Below are positions 22,568 to 31,116 of a DNA stretch of 38,326 nt, piece after piece. Positions within the stretch are counted from its first letter, which is position 1. The number at the start of each line of letters is the position of its first letter. The notes under the pieces were generated by a model. The model saw only the letters and a list, made by a program, of their open reading frames with translations. It did no database searches and had not been told where the DNA came from. Position numbers and translations under genes: made by a program. Source of the stretch: Lachnospiraceae bacterium MD308 (GTDB taxonomy: Bacteria; Bacillota; Clostridia; Lachnospirales; Lachnospiraceae); NCBI GenBank assembly GCA_010206225.2, contig VIQU02000037.1, positions 1-38,326 of the forward strand. The letters are read 5' to 3'.

Positions 22568-23890
22568 CTATGTATATTCCGGCATCCAGTCTCTGTGCGC
22601 TGTTAACATCTCATCGCACATACAGCGGATTTCATCCATGGACAGTTCCGCTGCCGTATGCGGATCCATCATTGCCGCCATATATAAATCTTCCTTACGT
22701 CTTGATTTAGCTGCCTGTATGGTCAGTAGCTGCACATTGATATTGGTGCGGTTGATCGCCGCACACTGCTCCGGAAGGTTCCCCACGTAACAGGGATGTA
22801 TCCCCGCCCTGTCAACTAGACATGGCACTTCCACGCAGGCATTGGGCGGAAGGTTGGGAATTATGCCATGGTTCAGCACATTTCCGTGTATGCGGTAAGG
22901 GACATCATTTTCCATCGCGTTGATGATAAATGACGCAAACTCCCGGCTTTTTTCATGTTCAAGCTTTTCGTTATTCACAAGCTCTCCCCGCATTTTCTTC
23001 CAGTCCTCAATCTGTTTGATGCAGCGTCTCGGATATTCATCCAGCGGAATCTTGTACCTTTCAATCAATTCCGGATATTTTTCCTTAATAAACCAGGGCG
23101 TATACTCCGCAGAATGCTCGGAAGATTCCGTGATATAATATCCAAACCGCAGCATCATCTCATACCGCACACGGTCCCAGTCCGCATCGTAAGATGTCTT
23201 TCCCGCCAGAAAATCCGCTGCTCTTCTTTTTATCTCTGGATACAGGTCATTGCCTTTTCCGTCTTCCACCTTCAAGAGCCATGCCTGATGATTGATTCCT
23301 GCAATGTCCCATTTCGTCTCCGGAACAAGCTCTTCCATATCCAAGGCTTTGAATAGCTGCGGAATACATACCTGCACACTGTGACAAAGCCCCACGGTCT
23401 GAATATCTGTAAAGGTTTGAAGATAGCCTGTCAGCATAGCCATAGGATTAGAATAATTAATAAAAAGCGCGTCCGGACACATCTTTTCTATATCCTTTGC
23501 AAATCCCTCTAATACCGGAATCGTACGAAGCGCTCTGAATATTCCGCCGATCCCCAGTGTATCCGCAATTGTCTGTCTGAGTCCGTATTTTTTCGGAATC
23601 TCAAAGTCCGTAATGGTACATGGATCATACCCTCCCACCTGAACGGCATTCACTACATATTTCGCTCCTTTCAGCGCTTCTTTTCTGTCCAGATGGGCCG
23701 CAATCTTTATCTTTCTTTTGGAGTTTGCCGCAAGGTTATCCAACATCATCTTAGAATCCTTAAGACGCACTGGATCAATATCGTGCAGCGAAATTTCTAA
23801 GTTTTCAATCTCCGGTGTCAGAATACAATCTCCCAGCACACTTTTGGCGAAAATTGTACTTCCTGCACCCATAAAAGTTATTTTTGGCAT
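22568..23890 (-). CDS. Glycoside hydrolase family 4, alpha-galactosidase-like (NAD+/metal dependent)
   Basis: The 440-residue protein begins with a Rossmann motif (KITFMGAGSTIFAKSVLGD). It has the GH4 metal and substrate residues Asn148 in NYSNP, Cys169-His170 in LCHSVQ and His201 in GINHQAW. The CHS form is the one I associate with MelA-type alpha-galactosidases, while glucosidases and phospho-glycosidases differ there. GH4 works by transient oxidation at C3 with NAD+ and Mn2+, so it cleaves unphosphorylated or phosphorylated glycosides in the cytoplasm. It lies 25 bp after the permease gene and 11 bp before the Gfo/Idh gene, in one operon. Substrate specificity needs a test. Confidence 0.88.
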   Translation of the reverse strand: MPKITFMGAGSTIFAKSVLGDCILTPEIENLEISLHDIDPVRLKDSKMMLDNLAANSKRKIKIAAHLDRKEALKGAKYVVNAVQVGGYDPCTITDFEIPKKYGLRQTIADTLGIGGIFRALRTIPVLEGFAKDIEKMCPDALFINYSNPMAMLTGYLQTFTDIQTVGLCHSVQVCIPQLFKALDMEELVPETKWDIAGINHQAWLLKVEDGKGNDLYPEIKRRAADFLAGKTSYDADWDRVRYEMMLRFGYYITESSEHSAEYTPWFIKEKYPELIERYKIPLDEYPRRCIKQIEDWKKMRGELVNNEKLEHEKSREFASFIINAMENDVPYRIHGNVLNHGIIPNLPPNACVEVPCLVDRAGIHPCYVGNLPEQCAAINRTNINVQLLTIQAAKSRRKEDLYMAAMMDPHTAAELSMDEIRCMCDEMLTAHRDWMPEYT

Positions 23891-23915
23891 AGCAAAAATC
23901 TCCTCTCGTATAGTA

Positions 23916-24785
23916 TTATCCTTTCATCCCTGTAATCGTGATTCCTTCAATAATATGCTTCTGGGCAAACAGATACACGATTAACACCGGTATGATTGAT
24001 ATGGTAGATGCCGCCATGATCAGAGACCAGTCTACCGTATATTTCCCTTTAAACATATTCAGAAGCAGCGGAACTGTAAATTTATCCTGTGAATTCAGGA
24101 AGATAAGCGGTGTATAAAAGCTGTTCCAGTTCCACATGAAGGAAAAAATGCCAAGGGATGCCAGAGCCGGTCTTATTAACGGGACGATGATCCTGAAAAA
24201 GATAGAGCCGTAATTTGCACCGTCAATGATCGCCGCCTCGATCAATTCATCCGGCAGCGCCATAATGAACTGCCTGCACAAAAATACACCCATCGGCATA
24301 TAAGCAAACGTCATTAAAATAATTGCAAGATGCGTATCGATCAGATTCAGTTCACTAAAGATCAAAAACAACGGAATCGAAATAACCGTATACGGCACCA
24401 TCATCACGGTGATAAAGCCCCCGAAAACAACATTCGAGCCTCTAAACTTCAGTTTTCCAAGCGCATAGCCTGCCATTGCGGATGTCGTCACCTGCCCCGT
24501 CACATTGATGACCGCCAGCTTCAGACTGTTAAAATATGCTTTGTCAAAAGGCAGGTCTGTCAGCGCCTTTTTATAATTCTCCCACCGGAATATCTCCGGG
24601 ATCAGACTTGGCGGATAGGCAAATGCTTCCTGCGCACCCTTCAGTGAAGTCGAAACCATCCAGAGGAACGGAAAAATCGCCAATGCCGCCATAATAATTA
24701 AGATAATCTGTATGATTAGATTCGAAATTCTCTTTTTTGTTTTTCCGCCGATCAAAATCTTTTTACTCTCTTCCATCTTCTGCAT
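23916..24785 (-). CDS. Carbohydrate ABC transporter permease (MalG type), GH4 locus
   Basis: I start at ATG 24785 (MQKMEESKK), with AGGTGAGAGAT as ribosome site. A GTG 9 bases upstream is possible. Six membrane segments and the EAA loop ELIEAAIIDGANYGSIFFRI near residues 195-215 identify a MalG-type permease. It follows the MalF-type gene by about 9 bp. It has no ATPase in its operon. Confidence 0.92.
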   Translation of the reverse strand: MQKMEESKKILIGGKTKKRISNLIIQIILIIMAALAIFPFLWMVSTSLKGAQEAFAYPPSLIPEIFRWENYKKALTDLPFDKAYFNSLKLAVINVTGQVTTSAMAGYALGKLKFRGSNVVFGGFITVMMVPYTVISIPLFLIFSELNLIDTHLAIILMTFAYMPMGVFLCRQFIMALPDELIEAAIIDGANYGSIFFRIIVPLIRPALASLGIFSFMWNWNSFYTPLIFLNSQDKFTVPLLLNMFKGKYTVDWSLIMAASTISIIPVLIVYLFAQKHIIEGITITGMKG

Positions 24786-24794
24786 ATCTCTCAC

Positions 24795-25679
24795 CTACTC
24801 TCCGTAATGAACCCATTTGTCAGACAACTTAAACTGCACGATAGATATGACGACAACAATCGCGAACATGATCAGGGCGATTGCCGATGCTTTACCAAGT
24901 TCAAACTGCCTGAATGCTGTCTGATATATATGGATCGCCAGTGTATAAGTCTTCTTGGCAGGTCCTCCTGATGTAAGCAGAAACATCTGATCAAACACCT
25001 GAAACGCATTGATCATTGTCGTAATCGTCACTAGAAGCGTCGTGGGCGATATCAGCGGGATCGTAATATGGAAAAAGACATCTCTTTCATTCGCTCCGTC
25101 AATCTTTGCCGCATCCACATAATCTCTCGCAACATTCTGAAGTCCAGCAAGAAATAACACCACATTGTAGCCAAGCCCCCACCAGATACTCATCACAATG
25201 ACTGCTCCCATTGCCGTCGCCGGATTTCTGAGCCACTCCTTTCCTTCAATTCCGAAAAAGCTAAGTATCATGTTAAGTATCCCGAACTGCGGCTGATAAA
25301 TCCATGACCATACAACTGCGATCGCTACAGAGGTAACAATCTGCGGCATGAAAAACACTGCCCGATAAAACATTTTTCCCCACGCCTTATTCAGCAGCAA
25401 AGCCAGTCCCAGCGCCAAAACAATCGAGCACGGCACATAGATTGCCGCATATACAAAAGTGTTTTTTACAGCGATCATTGTATCCGAATCCAAAAACACC
25501 TCTTTAAAATTGGAAATCCCCACATAAGACGGCGAACCAAAACCATTCCACTCGAAAAAACTAAGTACAAAAGCAATCATGATCGGAATGATTCCAAGAC
25601 AGATCAGACTGATAAGCTGGGGGAGGATAAACACAATCCCCCAGCGGTTTCTGGAGCTTTCCAGCTTACTTTTCTTCAT
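24795..25679 (-). CDS. Carbohydrate ABC transporter permease (MalF type), GH4 locus
   Basis: The 294-residue product has six membrane segments and the EAA loop YVDAAKIDGANERDVFFHIT near residues 188-207. The N-terminal cytoplasmic tail is short and basic (MKKSKLESSRNRW). It lies between the binding protein and the second permease and pairs with the latter as the import channel. Confidence 0.92.
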   Translation of the reverse strand: MKKSKLESSRNRWGIVFILPQLISLICLGIIPIMIAFVLSFFEWNGFGSPSYVGISNFKEVFLDSDTMIAVKNTFVYAAIYVPCSIVLALGLALLLNKAWGKMFYRAVFFMPQIVTSVAIAVVWSWIYQPQFGILNMILSFFGIEGKEWLRNPATAMGAVIVMSIWWGLGYNVVLFLAGLQNVARDYVDAAKIDGANERDVFFHITIPLISPTTLLVTITTMINAFQVFDQMFLLTSGGPAKKTYTLAIHIYQTAFRQFELGKASAIALIMFAIVVVISIVQFKLSDKWVHYGE

Positions 25680-25702
25680 ATGCCTACCTCCCCCTTTTAT
25701 GG

Positions 25703-27001
25703 TTATTGCTCATTCAGTGCTTCATCTATGACCGCGTTCATATTTTGGAGCGTCTGCACCGAATCCTGTTCTCCAACAAGCATTTTTTCTGCTTCTTCCA
25801 TAATAGAATCTGTCAGTCCCGGATGAGTAGCTTCTGCTTTCGGATATACTAAAGCCGGATCGACTGCATCCAAAAAATACTGCGCGTGCTCCGGCGTACC
25901 GGTAAGCACGATATCACTCAGCCCGTCTACGGTAGGCACTGCATTTCCCTGCCCCTCCATACGGATCTTCTGACCATCTTTTCCGCAGTAATAAGATACA
26001 AATTCCCATACAGCCTCCGGATTCTTTGTATTCTTATTGATAACCATCGGCGTTGCCGGCATCGCCGGCATCTGTTGCGACGGATCATCATAGTACGGGA
26101 ACGGAGCTACATCATACGTAAAATCCAGATCCGTAAAGTCCGCCACAAACCACCTTCCTGCATAAAGCATTCCCGCCTGACCGGATACGAACAATGTATC
26201 TGCCGACTCTCCGCTTGTCAAAGAACCCGCGAAAGTAAATGCTTTTGATTTTATATTGTTTTCCAGATATTCCAGCCCACTTTTCGCTCTGTCCGAGTCA
26301 AAACCGGATGACTTCATATCATCTGAGTAAATATCTTCGTCAGAAGAAAACATCATGGAATAAAGCGGACACCAGTAGTTTTCATAGACAAATCCAACCT
26401 TTGATGCATCTCTCAATTTTTCTGACACTTCCTGAAGCGCCTCAAAGTTCCATTTTCCTTCCTCATAATATTCCTGCGGCGTCTTAATCTTCAGTTCCTT
26501 AAGTAGCTCCGCGTTATAATAGATGACCATCGGATTGCAGTCTACCGGAACTCCTGTTATCTTGTCATTAAACGTATAACTTTCCAAAAGGTTTTCCGGA
26601 ACATCACTTTTCTTCAATAAAGAAGCAGAATCATCCAGATATTCTGTCAGGTCTAAAAGCACATCTGAATTATTAAGCTCCCCGTAAGAAGCTTCCTCCG
26701 AATAAAAGCAATCCGGCGCTTCCTTAGATTTTAACTGTGTCAGGACTTTTTCATTATAGTTGTCTCCGGGAACGCCGATCAGTTTTACCTGTGTGTTATC
26801 ACTCTGTTCATTAAATGCGTCAACAGCCTTTTGATACTGCGCAAGTTCCCCCGCGGAACCTCCCACCATAAAGCGCACCAGCGTCTTGCCGTCCTTACTC
26901 TCACTGCTGCCGGAATCATCAGAACTGCCGCACCCTGAAAGTGCTGATACAGTGATCATACCCACCGTTAAAAGTGATGCCAGAATTCTCTTTCTTACCA
27001 T
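25703..27001 (-). CDS. ABC sugar-binding lipoprotein, GH4 locus
   Basis: The signal MVRKRILASLLTVGMITVSA ends at the lipobox LSGC (Cys23), followed by a Ser/Asp/Gly linker. The fold is family 1 solute-binding: LVRFMVGGSAGELAQYQKAV, KSKEAPDCFYSEEAS, VSGQAGMLYAGRWFVADF and a late KNPEAVWEFVSYYCG. AAGGAGGAAATTAT precedes the ATG. The control region is shared with the divergent araC gene and has a minus-strand TTGACA at 27074-27079 but no good -10 at 16-18 bp, which fits activation by AraC. The ligand is probably an alpha- or beta-galactoside given GH4 and GH2. Confidence 0.92.
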   Translation of the reverse strand: MVRKRILASLLTVGMITVSALSGCGSSDDSGSSESKDGKTLVRFMVGGSAGELAQYQKAVDAFNEQSDNTQVKLIGVPGDNYNEKVLTQLKSKEAPDCFYSEEASYGELNNSDVLLDLTEYLDDSASLLKKSDVPENLLESYTFNDKITGVPVDCNPMVIYYNAELLKELKIKTPQEYYEEGKWNFEALQEVSEKLRDASKVGFVYENYWCPLYSMMFSSDEDIYSDDMKSSGFDSDRAKSGLEYLENNIKSKAFTFAGSLTSGESADTLFVSGQAGMLYAGRWFVADFTDLDFTYDVAPFPYYDDPSQQMPAMPATPMVINKNTKNPEAVWEFVSYYCGKDGQKIRMEGQGNAVPTVDGLSDIVLTGTPEHAQYFLDAVDPALVYPKAEATHPGLTDSIMEEAEKMLVGEQDSVQTLQNMNAVIDEALNEQ

Positions 27002-27073
27002 ATAATTTCCTCCTTAAGTTCACACTATTTTTTGTTTCCAGCCGGCTACTTATGTTTATTTTATAAAATTTCC

Positions 27074-27079
27074 TGTCAA
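27074..27079 (-). promoter_or_regulatory. -35 element of the GH4 transporter promoter (activator-dependent type)
   Basis: A perfect minus-strand TTGACA lacks a recognisable TATAAT at the right distance. The dyad ACAT-TC-ATGT at about 27087-27096 lies just upstream and is a candidate AraC-family site. Confidence 0.35.
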
Positions 27080-27116
27080 AATACATACATTCATGTGTCT
27101 TAGAGATGGATTTATG

Positions 27117-27145
27117 TTGTTTTTTGTATATTTCCATGATATATT
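27117..27145 (+). promoter_or_regulatory. Promoter of the AraC-family regulator
   Basis: TTGTTT (27117-27122), a 17-bp spacer and TATATT (27140-27145); the ribosome site AAGGAGG follows at about 27152. Confidence 0.5.
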
Positions 27146-27167
27146 GTCAAAGAAGGAGGACTCTTTT

Positions 27168-28016
27168 ATGAAAATTGAAACATACTATGCCTCAAAGAAT
27201 GAGTATGACATCAATCTTAGATACTGCGGATATGAAGAATGCTATCCTGATTTTAAAATGGCTCCCCATGTTCGTTCTGAATATTTGATCCATTATGTCA
27301 CACAAGGGGAGGGAGAATTCACCTGCGGAAATTTCACATATCCGATTCGGCAGAACGACCTTTTTATCATACAACCGCAACAGATTGTGAGTTATAGGAC
27401 GAACGCTGAAAATCCGCTGCATTTTTCATGGTTTGCATTTGCCGGCGAAAAGTCAGACCAACAGCTTCCCTTACTTGGATTTTCCGATGAATGCCCTGTA
27501 CAAAGGCTCCATCCCCAGTATTCCATTGAGGAAAACATTCATCTTCTGGTAGAACATATTAATTCTCCGGGCTACCAGAATGAATTTGCGATACAATCCA
27601 TTATTTATTCCATCATGTCCAATATCGCGCAATCATATTCTCTTTCAGGGAAACACAAAAAAAACAGCCAGACAACTGCATTTGTACACGTAAAAAAAGC
27701 GAAGTCCTATATAAAATGCAATTATATCTACCCTATCACCGTCACAGACGTGTCCAAACATGTCGGTTTAGAGAGAAGCTATCTGTCTAAGATCTTCAGC
27801 CAGTGCACAGGCACCACCATCCAGAAATATATACTGAACGTTCGGATACAGCGCTCTAGATTTCTTTTAGAGCAGACCGATTACAGCATAAAAGAGATCA
27901 GTTTTTCCGTAGGCATGACGGACGAATACTATTTTTCCAGGGTATTCCGGCAGGCTGTAGGTGTCCCCCCTTCCAGATACCGTACAAACGCAAAAACACA
28001 TTTATCTCCATTGTAA
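27168..28016 (+). CDS. AraC-family regulator with sugar-sensing cupin domain
   Basis: The ATG at 27168 is chosen because GAAGGAGGACTCTTTT precedes it; a longer frame has no such site. Residues 20-110 form an AraC-type cupin (APHVRSEYLIHYVTQGEGEF, then IRQNDLFIIQPQQIVSYRTN). Residues 180-278 form two helix-turn-helix motifs (VTDVSKHVGLERSYLSKIFS and IKEISFSVGMTDEYYFSRVF, then RQAVGVPPSRYR). The layout is that of MsmR/RafR activators of oligosaccharide use. It lies between the divergent transporter operon and the downstream GH2 gene and probably activates both. Confidence 0.88.
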   Translation: MKIETYYASKNEYDINLRYCGYEECYPDFKMAPHVRSEYLIHYVTQGEGEFTCGNFTYPIRQNDLFIIQPQQIVSYRTNAENPLHFSWFAFAGEKSDQQLPLLGFSDECPVQRLHPQYSIEENIHLLVEHINSPGYQNEFAIQSIIYSIMSNIAQSYSLSGKHKKNSQTTAFVHVKKAKSYIKCNYIYPITVTDVSKHVGLERSYLSKIFSQCTGTTIQKYILNVRIQRSRFLLEQTDYSIKEISFSVGMTDEYYFSRVFRQAVGVPPSRYRTNAKTHLSPL

Positions 28017-28117
28017 AATCCTTCGCCAGATTATACATTGAAGCTGCCGGCTATGAAATGATCATATATTCCGCGGCATACTTGTAAATATGCCATGGCA
28101 CATAAGGAGGACACATC

Positions 28118-29869
28118 ATGACAAACGAACAGATACTAAGTAAAGCCAGTTACCCAAGACCAGATTTTGTCCGGGAAAACTGGACGTCCCTTGACGGGGA
28201 ATGGGAGTTTTCCCTCTCATCCCAGTTAAAATACTCCTTCCCTGACAGTTATCAGGACAGGTCCCTTCCCGGGAAGATCACTGTTCCATTCTGCTGCGGC
28301 TGCAAAGCAAGCGGAGTCAACTGCACCGATTATGAGAGTGAAGTGTATTACGCACGCACCTTTACTGTTAACGAGCAGATACTTTCCGGTGAAGTTCTGC
28401 TAAAATTCGGCGCTGTGGATTACTGCTGCGACGTGTGGATCAACGGCTCGCATATCGGCTCGCACTCCGGCGGACATACACAGTTTGAATTTCCTATAGC
28501 CGCCTTTCTCCATCCCGGAAAGAACCGCATTTATCTTCACGCAAAAGACACCCGAAGCTGTGACCGCCCCCGCGGAAAGCAATATTGGAAAGATAAACCC
28601 GACCGATGCTGGTATACGAACACGATTGGCATCTGGAAATCCGTCTGGCTGGAGTTCACCCCAAAGGAATATATAACACGCGTAAAACTGACCCCTGATA
28701 CAAACAATCGAAATCTGAAACTGGAAGTATATTTGAACCGAAACCTTTCCGGCACCTTGAAGTCAGACATCTATTTTCACGATATTCTGAAAAAAACAGT
28801 TACCCTGTCATTCACTGACACACATTATATTAACGAAACCCTCTCTATTGAGGAAGAGGATTTCATTGACGAGATCCACTACTGGAGCTGTGATTCACCG
28901 AATCTTTACAATCTTTGCCTGACTCTGTCAGGAGGCGACTTCGTGGAATGTTATTTTGGCATGCGCAAAATAGAAGCCAGAAATGGCCGTGTCTTTCTAA
29001 ACAACCGCCGGCTCTTCCAAAGATTGATTCTCGATCAGGGATACTGGAAAGATTCCCTGATGACCTCGCCCGCAAAAGAAGCTTTGAAAAAAGATATCCA
29101 GCTGACCAGACTGATGGGTTTTAACGGCGCAAGAAAACATCAAAAACTGGAAGATCCCCATTATTATTATTGGGCTGATGTCTTAGGGCTGCTCGTATGG
29201 TGCGAGATGCCAAGCCCTTACCAATTTAATGACTGTGAGATTCATTCTTTTCTGTCCGAATGGCAGGAAATGCTCTGCGAAGCATACAATCATCCTTGTA
29301 TTATCACATGGGTTTTATTCAATGAATCATGGGGCATACGCAACGTCCTCACCTGCCATCAACAGCAGGACCTGATCTCTTCTGCCTATTATCTTACTAG
29401 AGCGTACGATCCGACACGACTGATCAGCACAAATGACGGCTGGGAGAATCCCGAAGAAACAGATCTCTTCTGCATTCACGACTATGAAGGAGATGCAGAC
29501 ATCCTTAAGAAACGTTATCAGGATATTGAGAAATTTTCCAGAACAGGAATTCCGGGCAGACAGGCCATGACTCATTCTGCCTCATACCAGAGACAGCCAT
29601 TCTTTCTGAGTGAATACGGCGGACTCTCTCTTTTATGTGATTCGTCCGGTGATAACTGGGGCTATAATGAGGCTGCAAAAACCTGCGAAGAATATGTCCA
29701 GAGAATCACAGAACTCACCAACGCAATCCTTTCTCTTCCTGACTGCTGCGGTTACTGCTACACACAGCTTACTGACGTCATGCAGGAAGTAAACGGACTC
29801 CTGACAGCAGAAAGGGATCCAAAAGTCCCCTTAGAAACCCTGAACAAAATCTTTTCTACGGACTTGTAA
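28118..29869 (+). CDS. Glycoside hydrolase family 2 (beta-galactosidase/glucuronidase-like)
   Basis: The product has the GH2 order: an N-terminal jelly-roll sugar-binding domain (residues 10-180, with LDGEWEFS and VDYCCDVWINGSHIGSHSGG), an immunoglobulin-like domain (185-285) and a TIM barrel (286-583). The barrel carries acid/base Glu403 in VLFNESWG and nucleophile Glu499 in FLSEYGG. It is short (583 aa), like the small GH2 enzymes without C-terminal domains, and has no signal peptide. AAGGAGGACACATC precedes the ATG. The intervening 100 bp after araC hold no clear terminator, so it may be co-transcribed with araC. The exact substrate (beta-galactoside, mannoside or glucuronide) is open. Confidence 0.88.
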   Translation: MTNEQILSKASYPRPDFVRENWTSLDGEWEFSLSSQLKYSFPDSYQDRSLPGKITVPFCCGCKASGVNCTDYESEVYYARTFTVNEQILSGEVLLKFGAVDYCCDVWINGSHIGSHSGGHTQFEFPIAAFLHPGKNRIYLHAKDTRSCDRPRGKQYWKDKPDRCWYTNTIGIWKSVWLEFTPKEYITRVKLTPDTNNRNLKLEVYLNRNLSGTLKSDIYFHDILKKTVTLSFTDTHYINETLSIEEEDFIDEIHYWSCDSPNLYNLCLTLSGGDFVECYFGMRKIEARNGRVFLNNRRLFQRLILDQGYWKDSLMTSPAKEALKKDIQLTRLMGFNGARKHQKLEDPHYYYWADVLGLLVWCEMPSPYQFNDCEIHSFLSEWQEMLCEAYNHPCIITWVLFNESWGIRNVLTCHQQQDLISSAYYLTRAYDPTRLISTNDGWENPEETDLFCIHDYEGDADILKKRYQDIEKFSRTGIPGRQAMTHSASYQRQPFFLSEYGGLSLLCDSSGDNWGYNEAAKTCEEYVQRITELTNAILSLPDCCGYCYTQLTDVMQEVNGLLTAERDPKVPLETLNKIFSTDL

Positions 29870-29891
29870 AAGAGGACAGCACGAAAAAAGA

Positions 29892-29918
29892 GGACACAGT
29901 TCCAAAAAAACTGTGTCC
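29892..29918 (-). terminator. Terminator between convergent GH2 and GT2 genes
   Basis: GGACACAGTT pairs with AACTGTGTCC, a perfect 10-bp stem. On the minus strand it is followed by TCTTTTTTCG, so it serves the glycosyltransferase gene; on the plus strand there is no T-run. Confidence 0.65.
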
Positions 29919-29929
29919 CCGATATCGCT

Positions 29930-30946
29930 TTAGTTAAATCCGATGATTCTCCTTGCAACAGAATATGCCAGTGAAGAAATTCTGCGTCCCGGCCTGCCCG
30001 GAATATTCATCGTCTGCCCGAGTATTCCGTACCGTATTCTCAGATAAATCTTTAGATCTTTTTTCTTAAGATATCTCCAAAGTTCCCTTTTCTTCTCCAA
30101 ATTTTCCTGTTTTTTCGAACGTATCAAAAGAATCGAAGAAACCGTCATCATAATCGCCAGATAATTCACCATATAATGCCGAAGCTTTCTGCTGGAAATA
30201 TCGCGGAGATGGTACATATCAATCATTGTCTTCGTTACAAAAATCTGCTGATCCACTCTGGAAATCATAACTTTTTCGTTTACCGACTGATCCTCACGCC
30301 CAATGAAATAGCGATAAAAATCCACATCCATATAATAAATTTTACGTACATGCGGAAGCGGATAGTACACATAGATATTATCCACATAAAAGGTATGTTT
30401 CGGCAGCGTCATCTGACTGAGCTTAATCATAGAAGTCCGGTAGATCACTGAATGCATGAGAATATATTGATCCAAATGAAAGCGTCCGATCTCATCCCAT
30501 GTAAAAATCTTATCCTGCGGCAGCACATTCCGGTAATGGATACACTTTTTATGCGCCGCCCCGACTTTCTCATAGACATAATTAGAGACCAGCATATCGA
30601 TTTCTTTATCATCCCTCTCCAGTTCCTTCAAAAAAGAAAGAATGAGGAGCAATGCTTCTTCATTCACCCAGTCGTCACTGTCAACTACTTTAAAATATTT
30701 CCCGGTTGCATTAGCAAGTCCAAAGTTGACCGCATCTCCATGTCCCCCGTTTTCTTTGTCCACTACCTTGATGATATCCGGATATTTTTCTTTATATTCT
30801 TTGGCTATCTTAAGTGTCCCGTCCTTTGAGCCATCATTTACAATAATAATCTCTACATCTTCTCCTCCCGGAAGAATGCTTTCAATCGCGCGAGATATAT
30901 AGTCCTCTGAATTATACGATGGAATTGCAAATGAAATATATTTCAT
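29930..30946 (-). CDS. Family 2 glycosyltransferase
   Basis: The GT-A fold is plain: ISFAIPSYNSEDYISRAIES at the N-terminus, IIIVNDGSKDGT, NGGHGDAVNFGL and the metal-binding VVDSDDWV near residues 92-99. The C-terminal region (about 190-338) is basic and lacks membrane segments, so it is a peripheral enzyme. It probably adds a sugar to a surface polysaccharide, teichoic acid or glycolipid. AGGAGGAGATTAAG precedes the ATG. It is transcribed alone, divergent from the phosphofructokinase gene. Acceptor and donor are unknown. Confidence 0.88.
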   Translation of the reverse strand: MKYISFAIPSYNSEDYISRAIESILPGGEDVEIIIVNDGSKDGTLKIAKEYKEKYPDIIKVVDKENGGHGDAVNFGLANATGKYFKVVDSDDWVNEEALLLILSFLKELERDDKEIDMLVSNYVYEKVGAAHKKCIHYRNVLPQDKIFTWDEIGRFHLDQYILMHSVIYRTSMIKLSQMTLPKHTFYVDNIYVYYPLPHVRKIYYMDVDFYRYFIGREDQSVNEKVMISRVDQQIFVTKTMIDMYHLRDISSRKLRHYMVNYLAIMMTVSSILLIRSKKQENLEKKRELWRYLKKKDLKIYLRIRYGILGQTMNIPGRPGRRISSLAYSVARRIIGFN

Positions 30947-31007
30947 CTTAATCTCCTCCTGGTTGTTTTACTCTTCTACCCTTCCAGTTGTTTTCACACT
31001 TCTTCCT

Positions 31008-31036
31008 AGTATAAATCATTCCCGCAAATTTTCCAA
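31008..31036 (-). promoter_or_regulatory. Promoter of the GT2 gene
   Basis: Minus strand TTGGAA (31031-31036), a 17-bp spacer and TATACT (31008-31013). Confidence 0.55.
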
Positions 31037-31064
31037 CTTATTTTTAAGAAAAACAAATATTCAA

Positions 31065-31093
31065 TTGTAAAATCTTCCGATATCCGATATAGT
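31065..31093 (+). promoter_or_regulatory. Promoter of the phosphofructokinase gene
   Basis: TTGTAA (31065-31070), a 17-bp spacer and TATAGT (31088-31093), about 24 bp ahead of the ATG, with GGAGGAATGATAT as ribosome site. Confidence 0.55.
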
Positions 31094-31116
31094 TATTACA
31101 GATGGAGGAATGATAT

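Noticed and set aside
21768-22790. A 340-codon open frame on the plus strand opposite the Gfo/Idh gene
   Set aside because: It lies wholly antisense to two well-supported genes, has a Cys/His/Ser-rich composition typical of mirrored coding sequence and no ribosome site.
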